Positions 9,156 to 19,425 of a DNA stretch of 64,000 bases are shown piece by piece (within the stretch, counting starts at the first letter, position 1; each line of letters begins with the position of its first letter). The DNA is from Achromobacter spanius (GTDB lineage: Bacteria; Pseudomonadota; Gammaproteobacteria; Burkholderiales; Burkholderiaceae_B), in the NCBI RefSeq assembly GCF_029637605.1, contig NZ_CP121261.1, positions 6,138,001-6,202,000 on the forward strand. The letters run 5' to 3'. Below the pieces are notes generated by a model. That model saw nothing but the letters and a program-made list of their open reading frames with translations. It had not been told where the DNA came from and did no database searches. Position numbers and translations under genes: made by a program.

Positions 9156-10856
9156 ATGACATGCTCAGTCGGGTTTTTCAACAGCGTCCCCATTGCGGTG
9201 TTGTTTGTCACAGTGGGCTTGGGATACCTGATCGGCAAGTTGAAGGTCGGGCCGATTCAGCTGGGCGGCGTGTGCGGCACGCTCATCGTCGCCCTGCTGA
9301 TCGGCCAGACGGGTTGCCAGATGCGCGGCGACCTGAAAGAGGTTGCGTTCGCGCTGTTCATTTTTGCCATGGGTTACTCGGGCGGCCCGCAGTTCTTCGC
9401 CAACCTGAACCGGTCCAGCCTGCGTTACATCGCCTTGCCGATCATCGAGGCGCTGCTGGTGCTGAGTATCGTCCTGGCGGCCGTGCCACTGTTCGGCCTG
9501 GACGCCGGCACGGCGGCGGGCCTGGCGGCGGGTGCGGCGACTGAATCGGCGGTGGTGGGCACGGCCGCTGAAGCGCTCAAGCACCTGGGCCTGCCGGACG
9601 CCGAGGTGCAGCGCATGGAAGCCAATATTGCCACGGCCTACACGCTGACCTATCTGGTGGGCCTGATCAGCATCGTATTCTTCACCAGCCAGGTTGCGCC
9701 CGCGCTGCTGCGGATCAACTTGCGCGAGGCGTCCAAAGCGCTGGAAGCCAAGCTGGGCGTGGCGTCGGGCGATGACGAGGACGTTAACCTGCCTACCTTG
9801 CCGCGCCTGGTGGGGCGCGCGCACGTCGTCAAGGATGCCGACGGCATGAAGGTCGGCGACGTCGAGGCGCAGTTGGGCGGACGCACGGTGATCAGCCGCA
9901 TCTTGCGCAACGGTGAAGCCGTAAACGCTGCGCCAGAAGACACCTTGGCCACCGGCGATGTGGTGGTGGTGCTGGGCTTGCGCCGTTTCGCGCTGCGGGC
10001 TGGCACGGTCGTGGGGCCTGAAATCCTGCTGCCCGAAGCGCACGCGGACGATCTTCATATGAGCGAGTTGGCCGTGATCGTCAATAAAAAGGCGATCAAC
10101 GGAACCACGATGGGGGATCTGGCGAAACGGCCGGGGGCTCGGCGCGCGCGTGGCGTCTTCGTGCAATCGATCATGCGGTCGGGCCACCTGTTGCCGCTGA
10201 CGCCGGCCACCGTTGTGCAGTATGGCGACCTGGTGACACTGGTGGGTACCGAACCCGAATTGTCGGAAGCCGGCGCCGCGCTGGGCAATGAACTTCGCCG
10301 CAGCGGCATCACCGATCTGGTGTTCCTGGCCTTTGGCATTCTTGCGGGCCTGATGATCGGCAGCCTGAGCGCGCGCCTGTGGGGCATTCCGGTGTCGCTG
10401 GGCAGTGGCGGCGGGGCGCTGGTCAGCGGGTTGGTCTGCGGATGGATCAACGCCAAGCGGCCTTCGCTTGGCCATATGCCGGACCACGCCGTGCAACTCC
10501 TGAAAGACCTTGGGCTGGCGGTCTTTGTGGCGTGCGTAGGCTTGTCGGCGGGGCCCGAGGCCTTATCGCTCATCCGCGAGCATGGCGCCGTGCTGCCTGT
10601 GATCGGCTTGCTGGTGTCGCTGGGACCCGCCTGCCTGTCGCTGTGGGTGGGCCACAAGATTCTGAAGATCGAAGGCCCCTTGCTGGTGGGGGCCATTGCG
10701 GGCCAGCACGTCAGCACGCCCGCCATCAGCGCCATCTTGAATGCCAGCGGCAGTTCCGTGCCACTCTTGGGCTACACGGTGACTTATGCCATCGCCAACG
10801 TGCTGTTGCCCGTGCTGGGACCGATCATTGTGTCCTTGGCGTACCATCTGAGTTAA
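9156..10856 (+). CDS. AspT-type aspartate:alanine antiporter, second copy
   Basis: Second AAE-family antiporter, 566 residues, clearly paralogous to the first: both have a leading GLGY-IG motif, a GPQFF motif (here MGYSGGPQFFANL), two central RCK-C-like domains, and a C-terminal bundle with SGGGALVSGLVCG. It starts 26 bases after aspD, so the three genes are probably one transcript. The ATG at 9156 lacks a strong ribosome site. It may transport a different amino-acid pair or pair with the first copy; sequence cannot decide. A strong inverted repeat follows. Confidence 0.87.
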   Translation: MTCSVGFFNSVPIAVLFVTVGLGYLIGKLKVGPIQLGGVCGTLIVALLIGQTGCQMRGDLKEVAFALFIFAMGYSGGPQFFANLNRSSLRYIALPIIEALLVLSIVLAAVPLFGLDAGTAAGLAAGAATESAVVGTAAEALKHLGLPDAEVQRMEANIATAYTLTYLVGLISIVFFTSQVAPALLRINLREASKALEAKLGVASGDDEDVNLPTLPRLVGRAHVVKDADGMKVGDVEAQLGGRTVISRILRNGEAVNAAPEDTLATGDVVVVLGLRRFALRAGTVVGPEILLPEAHADDLHMSELAVIVNKKAINGTTMGDLAKRPGARRARGVFVQSIMRSGHLLPLTPATVVQYGDLVTLVGTEPELSEAGAALGNELRRSGITDLVFLAFGILAGLMIGSLSARLWGIPVSLGSGGGALVSGLVCGWINAKRPSLGHMPDHAVQLLKDLGLAVFVACVGLSAGPEALSLIREHGAVLPVIGLLVSLGPACLSLWVGHKILKIEGPLLVGAIAGQHVSTPAISAILNASGSSVPLLGYTVTYAIANVLLPVLGPIIVSLAYHLS

Positions 10857-10879
10857 GACGCGAATTCAAAAATGCAGCA

Positions 10880-10913
10880 GACGCGAGGCGCCAGGCGCCT
10901 CGCCGTCGTTTTG
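10880..10913 (+). terminator. Terminator-like hairpin after second aspT
   Basis: Stem GCGAGGCGCC / GGCGCCTCGC around a central A (10883-10903), flanked by ACG/CGT pairs and followed by GTTTTG. It closes the aspT-aspD-aspT unit before the acyl-CoA dehydrogenase gene. Confidence 0.65.
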
Positions 10914-10927
10914 CACCCGGAGACACC

Positions 10928-12754
10928 ATGCCCTATATCACCCCGCTACAGGACTTCCGCTTCACGCTGAAAGAACTGGCCGGCCTGGACGACATCCTTA
11001 AACTACCCGGCTTTGACGACGTGACGCCGGACCTGGTTGACGCCATCCTGGAAGAAAACGGCCGCTTCGTGGAGCAGGCAGTGGCGCCGTTGAACGTGCC
11101 CGGCGACACGCATCCGCCCGTCTGGAACGATGGGCAGGTCACCACCACACCCGGCTATGCCCAGGGCTTCAAGGACTACGCCGCGGGCGGCTGGCAGGGC
11201 TTGCAGCATCCGCAGGCCTGGGGCGGGCAGGGCTTGCCCAAGCTGGTTGCGGCCGCGCCGGCCGAGAACATCCAGGCCGCCAGCCTGGCGTTTTCCTTGT
11301 GTCCGATGCTGACTGATGGGGTTATCGAAGCGGTGTTGACCGTGGGTTCTGACGCGCAACGCAAGGAATACGTGCCCAACCTGATCGCGGGCAAGTGGAC
11401 GGGCACCATGAACCTGACCGAGCCGCAGGCGGGTTCCGATCTGGCCCAGGTCGCCACGCGCGCGGTGCGGCAGGACGACGGCAGCTTCCGCCTGTTCGGC
11501 CAAAAGATCTTCATCACCTTCGGTGAACACGACCTGGCGGAAAACATCATTCACCTGGTACTGGCCCGCACGCCGGACGCGCCGGCGGGTGTGAAAGGCA
11601 TTTCGCTATTCATCGTGCCCAAGTTCCTGGTCGAGGCAGACGGTAGCTTGGGCAAGCGCAACGACGTCTGGTGCGCCTCGTTGGAACACAAGCTGGGCAT
11701 CCACGGTAGCCCGACGGCGGTGTTGCTGTACGGCTCGGGCAAGGGCGACGTCGGTGAGGGCGCGGTGGGCTACCAGGTCGGCGAATTGAACCGTGGCCTT
11801 GAGTACATGTTCATCATGATGAATGCCGCGCGCTTTTCGGTAGGCCAGCAGGGCATCGGCGTGTCTGAGCGTGCTTATCAGCATGCGCTGGCGTATGCGC
11901 GCGAGCGGGTTCAGGGGCGTGCGGTGGAAGGGTCGGCCGCGCCGGTGGCCATCGTGCGCCATCCCGACGTGCAGCGCATGTTGCTGACCATGAAAGCGTT
12001 GACGGAAGCGGCCCGCGCCGTGTCGTATGTGACGGCTGCCGCGCACGACAAGGGCACCCATCACCCCGACCCCGAGCAGCGTTCGCGCAACCGGGCGTTC
12101 TACGAATACATGGTGCCCATTGTGAAGGGCTATTCGACCGAGATCGCCGTCGAAGTCGCCTCGCTAGGTATCCAGGTGCATGGCGGCATGGGCTTCATCG
12201 AGGAAACCGGCGCCGCGCAGTTTTATCGGGATGCGCGCATCCTACCCATCTACGAAGGCACGACCGCCATTCAGGCCAACGACCTGGTGGGCCGCAAAAC
12301 GCAACGCGACGGCGGTGCTACCGCCTACGCGGCCATTGCGGCCATGCGCGAGACGCTGCGCGCGGTCGAGGCCGAGTCGGCGCGCGCCGCCGCGCCCGAA
12401 CGCGACGCGCTGCGCCTCTTGCGCGACAACCTGGATGGCGCCATCCAGGCCTACGAGGCGGGCGTGGGCTTCATTCTTGAGCAGTCGGCCGTGAACGTTC
12501 GCGCGGTGTTTTCCGGCAGCGTGCCGTACCTGATGCTGGCCGGCGTGGTGCACGGCGGATGGCAGATGGCGCGCGCGGTGCTGGCATGCCGCCGGCATCT
12601 GGCGGCGGGGTCATCGGACCCGTTCCACAAGTCGAAGATTGCGACGGGGCTGTTCTATGCCGCGCACATCCTGCCGCGCGCGCTGGCCTTGTCCGCCGCG
12701 GTGCGTGCAGGGGTCGTGGCGGACGCCTGCGGGGCGGACGCAAATATTGCATAA
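10928..12754 (+). CDS. Acyl-CoA dehydrogenase, long form with C-terminal extension
   Basis: FAD enzyme that introduces the alpha-beta double bond into an acyl-CoA and passes electrons to ETF. At 608 residues it belongs to the roughly 600-residue class with an added N-terminal segment (PYITPLQDFRFTLKEL) and an extra C-terminal helical domain after about residue 450, as in DmdC-type and some fadE proteins. Core motifs are MNLTEPQAGSDLAQ, the helix around FIMMNAARFSVGQQG, and QVHGGMGFIEETGAAQFYRDARI. Chain-length specificity cannot be inferred. GGAGACACC precedes the start. Confidence 0.9.
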   Translation: MPYITPLQDFRFTLKELAGLDDILKLPGFDDVTPDLVDAILEENGRFVEQAVAPLNVPGDTHPPVWNDGQVTTTPGYAQGFKDYAAGGWQGLQHPQAWGGQGLPKLVAAAPAENIQAASLAFSLCPMLTDGVIEAVLTVGSDAQRKEYVPNLIAGKWTGTMNLTEPQAGSDLAQVATRAVRQDDGSFRLFGQKIFITFGEHDLAENIIHLVLARTPDAPAGVKGISLFIVPKFLVEADGSLGKRNDVWCASLEHKLGIHGSPTAVLLYGSGKGDVGEGAVGYQVGELNRGLEYMFIMMNAARFSVGQQGIGVSERAYQHALAYARERVQGRAVEGSAAPVAIVRHPDVQRMLLTMKALTEAARAVSYVTAAAHDKGTHHPDPEQRSRNRAFYEYMVPIVKGYSTEIAVEVASLGIQVHGGMGFIEETGAAQFYRDARILPIYEGTTAIQANDLVGRKTQRDGGATAYAAIAAMRETLRAVEAESARAAAPERDALRLLRDNLDGAIQAYEAGVGFILEQSAVNVRAVFSGSVPYLMLAGVVHGGWQMARAVLACRRHLAAGSSDPFHKSKIATGLFYAAHILPRALALSAAVRAGVVADACGADANIA

Positions 12755-12902
12755 GGTTATATGGCTTGCGTATTTCGTCGGTCAAAGGTTTGATGGAAGA
12801 ATCGTTTCTGACGCGCTAAGCTGATTATCCAAGCGCCATTCTGCGCTGCCCGTCGACGGGGCGGCCAGATCCCTCCCACTCAATCCGCATACAGGAGACA
12901 CC

Positions 12903-13544
12903 ATGAGTCATCTACGTCTGGGCGACACCGCCCCTGATTTTGAACAGGATTCCTCGGCCGGTCCCATCCGCTTTCACGAGTATCTGGGCAATAGCTGGGG
13001 GGTACTCTTTTCGCATCCGGCCGACTTCACGCCCGTGTGCACCACCGAACTGGGCTACACGGCCAAGCTTGCCGACGAATTCGCCAAGCGCAACGTAAAG
13101 GTGCTGGCCTTGTCGGTTGACGGCACGGATTCCCATTCCAAGTGGATCGAAGACATCAACGACACGCAGTCCACCCAGGTCAACTTCCCGATCCTGGCCG
13201 ACAAGGACCGCAAAGTCTCCGAGCTCTACGACATGATCCACCCGAACGCCAACGCCACCTTGACGGTGCGTTCCGTGTTCATCGTGGACCCCAACAAGAA
13301 GGTGCGCCTGATCATCACGTACCCGGCCAGCACGGGCCGCAACTTCAATGAGATCCTGCGCGTCATTGATTCGCTGCAACTGACGGACAGCCACAGCGTG
13401 GCCACGCCGGTCAACTGGGAAGATGGCGATGACGTGATCATCGTCCCGTCCCTGCAGGACGAAGCCGTCATCAAAGAGAAGTTCCCCAAAGGCTACAAGG
13501 CCGTGCGTCCGTACCTGCGCGTTACGCCGCAACCGAATAAGTAA
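12903..13544 (+). CDS. 1-Cys peroxiredoxin (Prx6 type)
   Basis: Thiol peroxidase reducing H2O2 and organic peroxides in the cytoplasm. The 213-residue protein has the catalytic motif SHPADFTPVCTTELG with Cys46 as the only cysteine in the chain, so it must be recycled by an external thiol. The C-terminal domain (VATPVNWEDGDDVIIVPSLQ) is typical of the Prx6 group. It has its own leader (12755-12902), a GGAGACACC ribosome site and a terminator downstream, so it is probably monocistronic. I could not recognise an OxyR site with confidence. Confidence 0.93.
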   Translation: MSHLRLGDTAPDFEQDSSAGPIRFHEYLGNSWGVLFSHPADFTPVCTTELGYTAKLADEFAKRNVKVLALSVDGTDSHSKWIEDINDTQSTQVNFPILADKDRKVSELYDMIHPNANATLTVRSVFIVDPNKKVRLIITYPASTGRNFNEILRVIDSLQLTDSHSVATPVNWEDGDDVIIVPSLQDEAVIKEKFPKGYKAVRPYLRVTPQPNK

Positions 13545-13598
13545 ATTCGGATTTCCGGGGGTAGCCCCCGCGCTCCGCAGGCGGTTTTCCGCCGCCCG

Positions 13599-13637
13599 AA
13601 CCGCCGCCGTTCCCATAGGGAAACGCGGCGGTTTTTT
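13599..13637 (+). terminator. Rho-independent terminator after peroxiredoxin
   Basis: Long stem AACCGCCGC...GCGGCGGTT, with an inner CCC/GGG pairing near the loop, followed by TTTTTT. Confidence 0.88.
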
Positions 13638-13758
13638 CTTGGTTGGGACGGCCGTCCTATATGCCTGCGAGCGATGAGCAATCAAATAATGATTCGTTCC
13701 GTTCAGCAAGCCCAACCCGCACACTTGCTTCCATATTGCCAAAGACAGGGAGCAAGGA

Positions 13759-14787
13759 ATGGCGTTCGGGAAAGCGAATTGGTTGGCCGCGCTGGCGGTG
13801 GCGGCGGTTTCTCTGACGGCCATGGCACCGGTTCAGGCACAGCAGAAGCAAACGCTGTTGAACGTGTCCTACGACCCCACGCGCGAACTCTATCGCGCCA
13901 TTGATGACGCCTTCATCAAGCAATACAAGGACAAGGCTGGTGTCGATCTGACCATCCGTCAGTCGCACGGTGGTTCCGGCCGGCAGGCGCGTTCGGTCAT
14001 CGACGGGCTGGAAGCCGATGTGGTGACGCTGGCGCTGGCCTACGACATTGACGCCATTGCCGACCGCGGCTTGATTCCCGAGGACTGGCAGTCGCGCCTG
14101 CCGCGGAACAGCTCGCCCTATACCTCGACCATCGTGTTCCTGGTGCGCAAGGGCAACCCCAAAGGCATCAAGGACTGGGACGACCTGATCAAGGACGACG
14201 TGCAGGTCATCACCCCCAACCCGAAGACCTCGGGCGGCGCGCGGTGGAACTATCTGGCCGCGTGGGCCTACGCGCTGGAGAAGAGCGGCGGCAGCGAAGA
14301 CAAGGCGCGCGCCTACGTGAGTGATCTACTCAAGCACGTACCGGTGCTGGACACCGGCGCACGCGGGGCCACCACCACCTTCGTGGAACGCGGTGTGGGC
14401 GACGTGCTGCTGGCCTGGGAAAACGAAGCCTTTCTGGCGCAGGAAGAGCTGGGTCCGGACAAGTTCGACATTGTGGTGCCCTCGCTGTCCATCCTGGCGG
14501 AACCGCCGGTGGCCGTGGTCGACAAGGTCGTGGACAGGAAGGGCACGCGGGCCGCAGCCCAGGCCTATCTGGAATTCCTGTACACCCCGGTGGCGCAAGA
14601 GATCATCGCCAGGAATTACTACCGGCCCATCGACAAGACGGTGGCCGCCAAGTACGAAAGCAAGTTTCCCAAGCTCAAGCTCGTCACCATCGACGACAAG
14701 ATCTTCGGCGGCTGGCGCAAGGCGCAGAAGGACCATTTCAGCGATGGCGGCACCTTTGACCAGATCTATCTGCCGCAGAAAAAATAA
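13759..14787 (+). CDS. sbp: Periplasmic sulfate-binding protein
   Basis: Delivers sulfate (or thiosulfate) to the CysTWA importer. The 342-residue precursor has a Sec signal peptide ending near VQAQQ. The mature protein has the family signatures [26 protein letters not shown] and [16 protein letters not shown], which line the anion site. First gene of a same-strand series running to cysN with gaps of at most about 40 bases, so it probably heads the operon. CysB control is expected from the family, but no site was identified with confidence. Confidence 0.94.
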   Translation: MAFGKANWLAALAVAAVSLTAMAPVQAQQKQTLLNVSYDPTRELYRAIDDAFIKQYKDKAGVDLTIRQSHGGSGRQARSVIDGLEADVVTLALAYDIDAIADRGLIPEDWQSRLPRNSSPYTSTIVFLVRKGNPKGIKDWDDLIKDDVQVITPNPKTSGGARWNYLAAWAYALEKSGGSEDKARAYVSDLLKHVPVLDTGARGATTTFVERGVGDVLLAWENEAFLAQEELGPDKFDIVVPSLSILAEPPVAVVDKVVDRKGTRAAAQAYLEFLYTPVAQEIIARNYYRPIDKTVAAKYESKFPKLKLVTIDDKIFGGWRKAQKDHFSDGGTFDQIYLPQKK

Positions 14788-14811
14788 CGACAAGGTTCTG
14801 GGAAGATTTCC

Positions 14812-15702
14812 ATGACGACAGCCTCCAACCCGACGGCAAGTGGCGCGCCAGCGCTGTTTGCCAGACGGCGCAACAGCCCGGGCGTGCTGCCCGGATTCGG
14901 TATTTCCATGGGGTACGCGGTGCTGTACCTGAGCGTGCTCGTGCTCATCCCCCTGGCGGCGCTGCCCATCAAAAGCGCCGAGCTTGGTTGGCAAGGCTTC
15001 TGGGATACCGTGACCGCGCCCCGGGTGATGGCGTCGTATCAATTGACCTTTGGCGCATCGCTGCTGGCGGCGCTGGTGAACCTGGTGTTCGGCTCGGTGG
15101 TGGCGTGGGTGCTGGTGCGTTACCGCTTTCCGGGCAAGAAGATCCTGGACGCGCTGGTGGATCTGCCCTTTGCGTTGCCGACGGCGGTGGCTGGCATCGC
15201 GCTGACCGCGCTGTATTCGCAGAAGGGCTGGCTGGGCGGGCCGCTGTCAGAATGGTTTGGATGGAAGGTGGCGTTCACGCCGCTGGGCATCGTGATTGCG
15301 CTGATCTTCATCGGCGTGCCCTTTGTGGTGCGCACCGTGCAACCCGTGCTGGAAGATGTGGAACGCGAGATCGAAGAGGCCGCCGCCAGTCTGGGCGCCA
15401 GCCGCTGGCAGACCATACGCCGCGTGCTGTTGCCGACCATTCTGCCCGCCTTGCTGACGGGCTTTGCGCTGGCGTTCGCGCGGGCGGTCGGTGAATACGG
15501 GTCAGTGGTGTTCATCGCCGGCAACATGCCCATGGTGTCCGAGATCACGCCGCTGTTGATCATCTCCAAGCTTGAGCAGTTCGACTACGCAGGTGCAGCC
15601 GCCATCGCAACCGTGATGCTGGTGCTGTCATTTGTGCTGCTGCTGGTCATCAACCTGCTGCAAGGCTGGCAAGCCCGCCGCAACCTCGGGAGGCTGGCAT
15701 GA
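14812..15702 (+). CDS. cysT: Sulfate/thiosulfate ABC transporter permease CysT
   Basis: Inner-membrane permease of the sulfate importer, 296 residues with about six transmembrane helices. It carries [14 protein letters not shown] and the EAA coupling loop [21 protein letters not shown], which contacts CysA. It overlaps cysW by 4 bases (ATGA), which indicates coupled translation. Also called cysU. Confidence 0.94.
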   Translation: MTTASNPTASGAPALFARRRNSPGVLPGFGISMGYAVLYLSVLVLIPLAALPIKSAELGWQGFWDTVTAPRVMASYQLTFGASLLAALVNLVFGSVVAWVLVRYRFPGKKILDALVDLPFALPTAVAGIALTALYSQKGWLGGPLSEWFGWKVAFTPLGIVIALIFIGVPFVVRTVQPVLEDVEREIEEAAASLGASRWQTIRRVLLPTILPALLTGFALAFARAVGEYGSVVFIAGNMPMVSEITPLLIISKLEQFDYAGAAAIATVMLVLSFVLLLVINLLQGWQARRNLGRLA

Positions 15703-16601
15703 GCGCAGCGGATCGTCCTGCCCATTTGACCGAGCCGCGCTGGGTGCGCGGCATCCTGTTGTTCATTGCGCTGTCGTTCCTGACGCTGTTCCTGCTGGTG
15801 CCACTGGCGGCGGTCTTTGCCGAGGCGTTCAAGAAGGGCTGGCAGCTGTACCTGGCCGCCATCGTCGAGCCCGATGCGTTATCTGCGATCCGGCTGACCT
15901 TGCTGGTGGCCGCGATTGCGCTGCCGGTCAACCTGGTGTTCGGCGTGGCCGCCGCCTGGGCCATCACCAAGTTTCAGTTTCGCGGCAAGCAGTTCCTGAT
16001 CACGCTGATCGACCTGCCGTTTTCGGTATCGCCCGTGGTGGCCGGGCTGGTCTTCATCCTGCTGTTCGGCACCCAAGGTTGGATGGGCGGTTGGTTGCAG
16101 GACCACGACTGGAAGATTGTCTATGCCGTGCCCGGCATCGTCCTGGCAACCTTGTTCGTGACTTTTCCCTTTGTTGCGCGCGAGCTGATTCCGTTGATGC
16201 AGGCGCAAGGCAGCGAAGAGGAACAGGCCGCGCTGACGCTGGGCGCCAGCGGCTGGCAGATCTTCTGGCGGGTGACGCTGCCCAACATCAAATGGGGGCT
16301 GCTGTACGGCGCCATTCTGTGCAATGCGCGGGCCATGGGCGAGTTCGGTGCGGTGTCGGTGGTGTCGGGGCAGATTCGCGGGCTGACCAACACCATGACC
16401 CTGCACGTCGAGATTCTCTACAACGAATACCAGTATTCCGCGGCGTTCGCCGTGGCGTCGTTGCTGGCCTTGCTGGCGCTGGTGACGCTGGTGGCGAAGA
16501 ACGTGGTCGAGTGGCGTAACGCCCGGTTCCTGCGGGCCGCCGACCTGCCGGTCGAGTATCCCGGGCCGGCGACGGCAAGCCTCAAGCCGGCCGCGGCGTA
16601 A
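15699..16601 (+). CDS. cysW: Sulfate/thiosulfate ABC transporter permease CysW
   Basis: Second permease, 300 residues, homologous to CysT. It has [20 protein letters not shown] and the EAA loop [22 protein letters not shown]. CysW-typical C-terminal segment is [19 protein letters not shown] followed by [10 protein letters not shown]. It lies between cysT (4-base overlap) and cysA (27-base gap). Confidence 0.94.
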   Translation: MSAADRPAHLTEPRWVRGILLFIALSFLTLFLLVPLAAVFAEAFKKGWQLYLAAIVEPDALSAIRLTLLVAAIALPVNLVFGVAAAWAITKFQFRGKQFLITLIDLPFSVSPVVAGLVFILLFGTQGWMGGWLQDHDWKIVYAVPGIVLATLFVTFPFVARELIPLMQAQGSEEEQAALTLGASGWQIFWRVTLPNIKWGLLYGAILCNARAMGEFGAVSVVSGQIRGLTNTMTLHVEILYNEYQYSAAFAVASLLALLALVTLVAKNVVEWRNARFLRAADLPVEYPGPATASLKPAAA

Positions 16602-16628
16602 CGCGCGGCGGCTCAGACGGAGACAAGC

Positions 16629-17693
16629 ATGAGTATCGAAGTTCGCAATTTATCCAAGCGGTTCGGGCAGTTTCGCGCGCTGAATGATGTGTCGCTGCAT
16701 ATTGAAACTGGCGAGCTGGTGGCGTTGCTGGGACCCTCGGGCTGTGGCAAGACGACGCTGCTGCGCATCATCGCGGGCCTGGAAGCCCCCGATACCGGCA
16801 GCGTGCTGTTCGCGGGCGAAGACGCAACCGCCGTCGATGTGCGCCAGCGTCAGGTGGGCTTCGTGTTCCAGCACTATGCGCTGTTCAAGCATATGACGGT
16901 GTTCGAAAACGTTGCCTTTGGGCTGCGCGTGAAGCATCGGTCGCAGCGTCCTTCCGAAGACCAGATCCAGCGCAAGGTGCATGACCTGCTGACGCTGGTG
17001 CAACTGGACTGGCTGGCGGACCGCTACCCGGCGCAGTTGTCGGGTGGGCAGCGCCAGCGCATCGCCCTGGCGCGCGCGCTGGCCGTGGAACCCAGGGTGC
17101 TGCTGTTGGACGAGCCCTTCGGCGCGCTGGATGCCAAGGTGCGCAAGGAACTGCGCCGCTGGCTGCGGCGCCTGCATGACGAGCTGAACGTGGCCAGCGT
17201 GTTCGTGACGCATGACCAGGAAGAGGCGCTTGAAGTCGCCGACCGCGTGGTGCTGATGAACGCCGGCCGCATTGAGCAGGTGGGTTCGCCGCGCGAGGTC
17301 TGGGAAGCACCGGCGACGCCATTCGTATACGGCTTTCTGGGCGATGTGAACCAACTGCAGGGCGTGGCCGCGCGCGGCGTCTGGGAAGGGGCCGGGCTGT
17401 CGTTGCCCGCGCCCGACCTGGCACAAGCCGAGGCGCGGCGCGCCACCGCGTATGTGCGTCCGCATGAGTTCGAGATCGAGCGCTATCGCGCGGGCGGCGA
17501 GGGCATTGCCGTGCGCCTGTCGCACGCTTATCTGGCCGGCCCCAGCGCCTATCTGGAACTGGCGCGCCAGGATTCCGACGCCATCATCGAAGCGGAAGTG
17601 CCCGAGCACCTGTACCGGCAGATGGATCTGCGCGATGGCGATACCTTGTTGGCGCGCCCCCGTCGCGCCCAGATTTTTGCGGTGCAAGCATGA
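16629..17693 (+). CDS. cysA: Sulfate/thiosulfate ABC transporter ATP-binding protein
   Basis: ATPase powering the CysTW channel, 354 residues. Walker A is GPSGCGKT at about 35-42, the Q-loop lies in [18 protein letters not shown], the signature is [15 protein letters not shown], Walker B is [12 protein letters not shown], and the switch His is in [16 protein letters not shown]-terminal beta domain after about residue 235 is usual for CysA. Its stop overlaps the cysH start (ATGA), tying transport to sulfate reduction. Confidence 0.95.
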   Translation: MSIEVRNLSKRFGQFRALNDVSLHIETGELVALLGPSGCGKTTLLRIIAGLEAPDTGSVLFAGEDATAVDVRQRQVGFVFQHYALFKHMTVFENVAFGLRVKHRSQRPSEDQIQRKVHDLLTLVQLDWLADRYPAQLSGGQRQRIALARALAVEPRVLLLDEPFGALDAKVRKELRRWLRRLHDELNVASVFVTHDQEEALEVADRVVLMNAGRIEQVGSPREVWEAPATPFVYGFLGDVNQLQGVAARGVWEGAGLSLPAPDLAQAEARRATAYVRPHEFEIERYRAGGEGIAVRLSHAYLAGPSAYLELARQDSDAIIEAEVPEHLYRQMDLRDGDTLLARPRRAQIFAVQA

Positions 17694-18436
17694 CGACTGT
17701 TGCTGATCTTTCTTCCCACCTGGACGCGGCGCTGGCCGTGCGCTGGAACACCTTGACCGAACGCCTGGCCGAGGTCCAGCGGCGCTATCCCGACGCCGCG
17801 CTGGCCTCGTCGCTGGCGGCCGAAGACATGTTGCTGACGCACGCCATCTATGACTCCGGCCTGGACCTGGAAGTGTTCACGCTGGACACCGGCCGCCTGC
17901 ATGCCGAAACGCTGGGCGTGCTGGACGCCGTGCGCGCGCGCTATGGGCGCGATGTCACGGTGTGTCGGCCGAATGCGGCGGCGGTGGATGAGCACGTTGC
18001 GGCGCATGGTGCGTATGCGTTCTATGAAAGCGTCGACCTGCGCAAAGCCTGTTGCCAGATCCGCAAGGTCGAGCCGCTCAAGCGTGCGCTGGCCGGACGC
18101 GGCGCCTGGATTACCGGGCAACGCCGCCAGCAATCCACCACCCGTGGCGAATTGCCGCTGGAAGAGCAGGACCCGGTCTTCGGCCTCTACAAGTTTAACC
18201 CGCTGGCCGAATGGACCGAGGACGAGGTCTGGGCCGTGATCCGCGTGCTGGGCGTTCCCTACAACCCCCTGCACGACCAGGGCTACCCGTCGATCGGGTG
18301 CGAGCCCTGTACGCGCGCCATTCGGCCGGGCGAGGACGTGCGCGCGGGGCGTTGGTGGTGGGAGTCGTCGGACTCCAAGGAATGCGGCCTGCATGCGGGT
18401 AACCGCGTTATCGGCATCGTGGCGCGCGGCGAGTGA
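17690..18436 (+). CDS. cysH: Adenylyl-sulfate (APS) reductase, [4Fe-4S] type
   Basis: Reduces activated sulfate to sulfite using thioredoxin. Four cysteines that ligate a [4Fe-4S] cluster are present: Cys121-Cys122 in KACCQIRK and Cys204/Cys207 in GCEPCTRAI; the catalytic Cys is in KECGLH (about 232). This CC...CxxC pattern is known for APS-using enzymes, and no APS kinase (CysC) is in the operon or fused to CysN, which agrees. Length 248. It overlaps cysA by 4 bases. Confidence 0.94.
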   Translation: MTTVADLSSHLDAALAVRWNTLTERLAEVQRRYPDAALASSLAAEDMLLTHAIYDSGLDLEVFTLDTGRLHAETLGVLDAVRARYGRDVTVCRPNAAAVDEHVAAHGAYAFYESVDLRKACCQIRKVEPLKRALAGRGAWITGQRRQQSTTRGELPLEEQDPVFGLYKFNPLAEWTEDEVWAVIRVLGVPYNPLHDQGYPSIGCEPCTRAIRPGEDVRAGRWWWESSDSKECGLHAGNRVIGIVARGE

Positions 18437-18477
18437 CGCCATCCATGAATTCACAATCTGTTTTAGGGGAATAACCT

Positions 18478-19386
18478 ATGTCCGCTGTGATCCAACGCAG
18501 CCACCTGGATTGGCTGGAATCCGAAGCCATTTTCATCATGCGCGAGGTGGCCGCCGAAAGCGAAAAGCCCGTGCTGCTGTTTTCGGGCGGCAAAGATTCG
18601 GTGGTGCTGCTGCGCCTGGCCGAAAAGGCTTTCCGTCCGGGACGCTTCCCGTTCCCGCTCATGCACATCGATACCGGCCACAACTTCGATGAAGTCATCG
18701 CCTTTCGTGACCAGCGCGCCGCAGAGCTGGGCGAGGAACTGATCGTGCGCAGTGTTGAAGATTCCATCAAGCGCGGCAGCGTGGTGTTGCGCCGCGAAAC
18801 GGATTCGCGCAACGCGGCGCAGGCGGTGACGCTCTTGGAAGCGATCGAGGAATTCGGCTTTGACGCCTGCATCGGCGGCGCGCGGCGCGACGAAGAAAAG
18901 GCGCGTGCCAAGGAACGCATCTTTTCGTTCCGCGACGAGTTCGGCCAATGGGATCCCAAGGCTCAGCGCCCCGAACTGTGGAACCTGTTCAATACCCGCG
19001 TGCATCGTGGCGAGAACATGCGCGTGTTCCCGATCTCGAACTGGACCGAGCTGGACGTCTGGCAATACATCCAGCGCGAGCAATTGGCGCTGCCGTCCAT
19101 CTACTACAGCCACGAACGCGAGGTGGTGCGCAGGAAGGGCCTGCTGGTGCCCGTAACCCGCCTGACTCCGCCACAGGAAGGCGAACAGGTCGAGCGGCTG
19201 CCGGTACGGTTTCGCACGGTGGGTGATATCTCGTGCACCTGCCCGGTGGCCTCCGACGCCGCCGATAGCTACGCCATCATCGCCGAGACGGCTGTGACCG
19301 ACATCACCGAGCGCGGCGCCACGCGCATGGACGACCAGACTTCCGAGGCCTCGATGGAGCGCCGCAAGAAGGAAGGCTATTTCTGA
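18478..19386 (+). CDS. cysD: Sulfate adenylyltransferase subunit 2 (ATP sulfurylase small subunit)
   Basis: Catalyses ATP + sulfate to APS with CysN. The 302-residue protein has the PP-loop SGGKDS at about residues 36-41, then DTGHNFDEVIAFRD, GGARRDEEKARAKER and WTELDVWQYIQRE, all characteristic of CysD. Separated from cysH by a 41-base gap containing a GGGGA ribosome site. The next gene is cysN. Confidence 0.95.
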   Translation: MSAVIQRSHLDWLESEAIFIMREVAAESEKPVLLFSGGKDSVVLLRLAEKAFRPGRFPFPLMHIDTGHNFDEVIAFRDQRAAELGEELIVRSVEDSIKRGSVVLRRETDSRNAAQAVTLLEAIEEFGFDACIGGARRDEEKARAKERIFSFRDEFGQWDPKAQRPELWNLFNTRVHRGENMRVFPISNWTELDVWQYIQREQLALPSIYYSHEREVVRRKGLLVPVTRLTPPQEGEQVERLPVRFRTVGDISCTCPVASDAADSYAIIAETAVTDITERGATRMDDQTSEASMERRKKEGYF

Positions 19387-19425
19387 ATGCACAACGCCGG
19401 CTGCGGCCGGCGGCAGGGGACGCAC

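Noticed and set aside
12755..12902. Possible OxyR site before the peroxiredoxin gene
   Set aside because: TTGCATAAGGTTATATGG is AT-rich, but the four spaced ATAG/CTAT elements of an OxyR site cannot be aligned.
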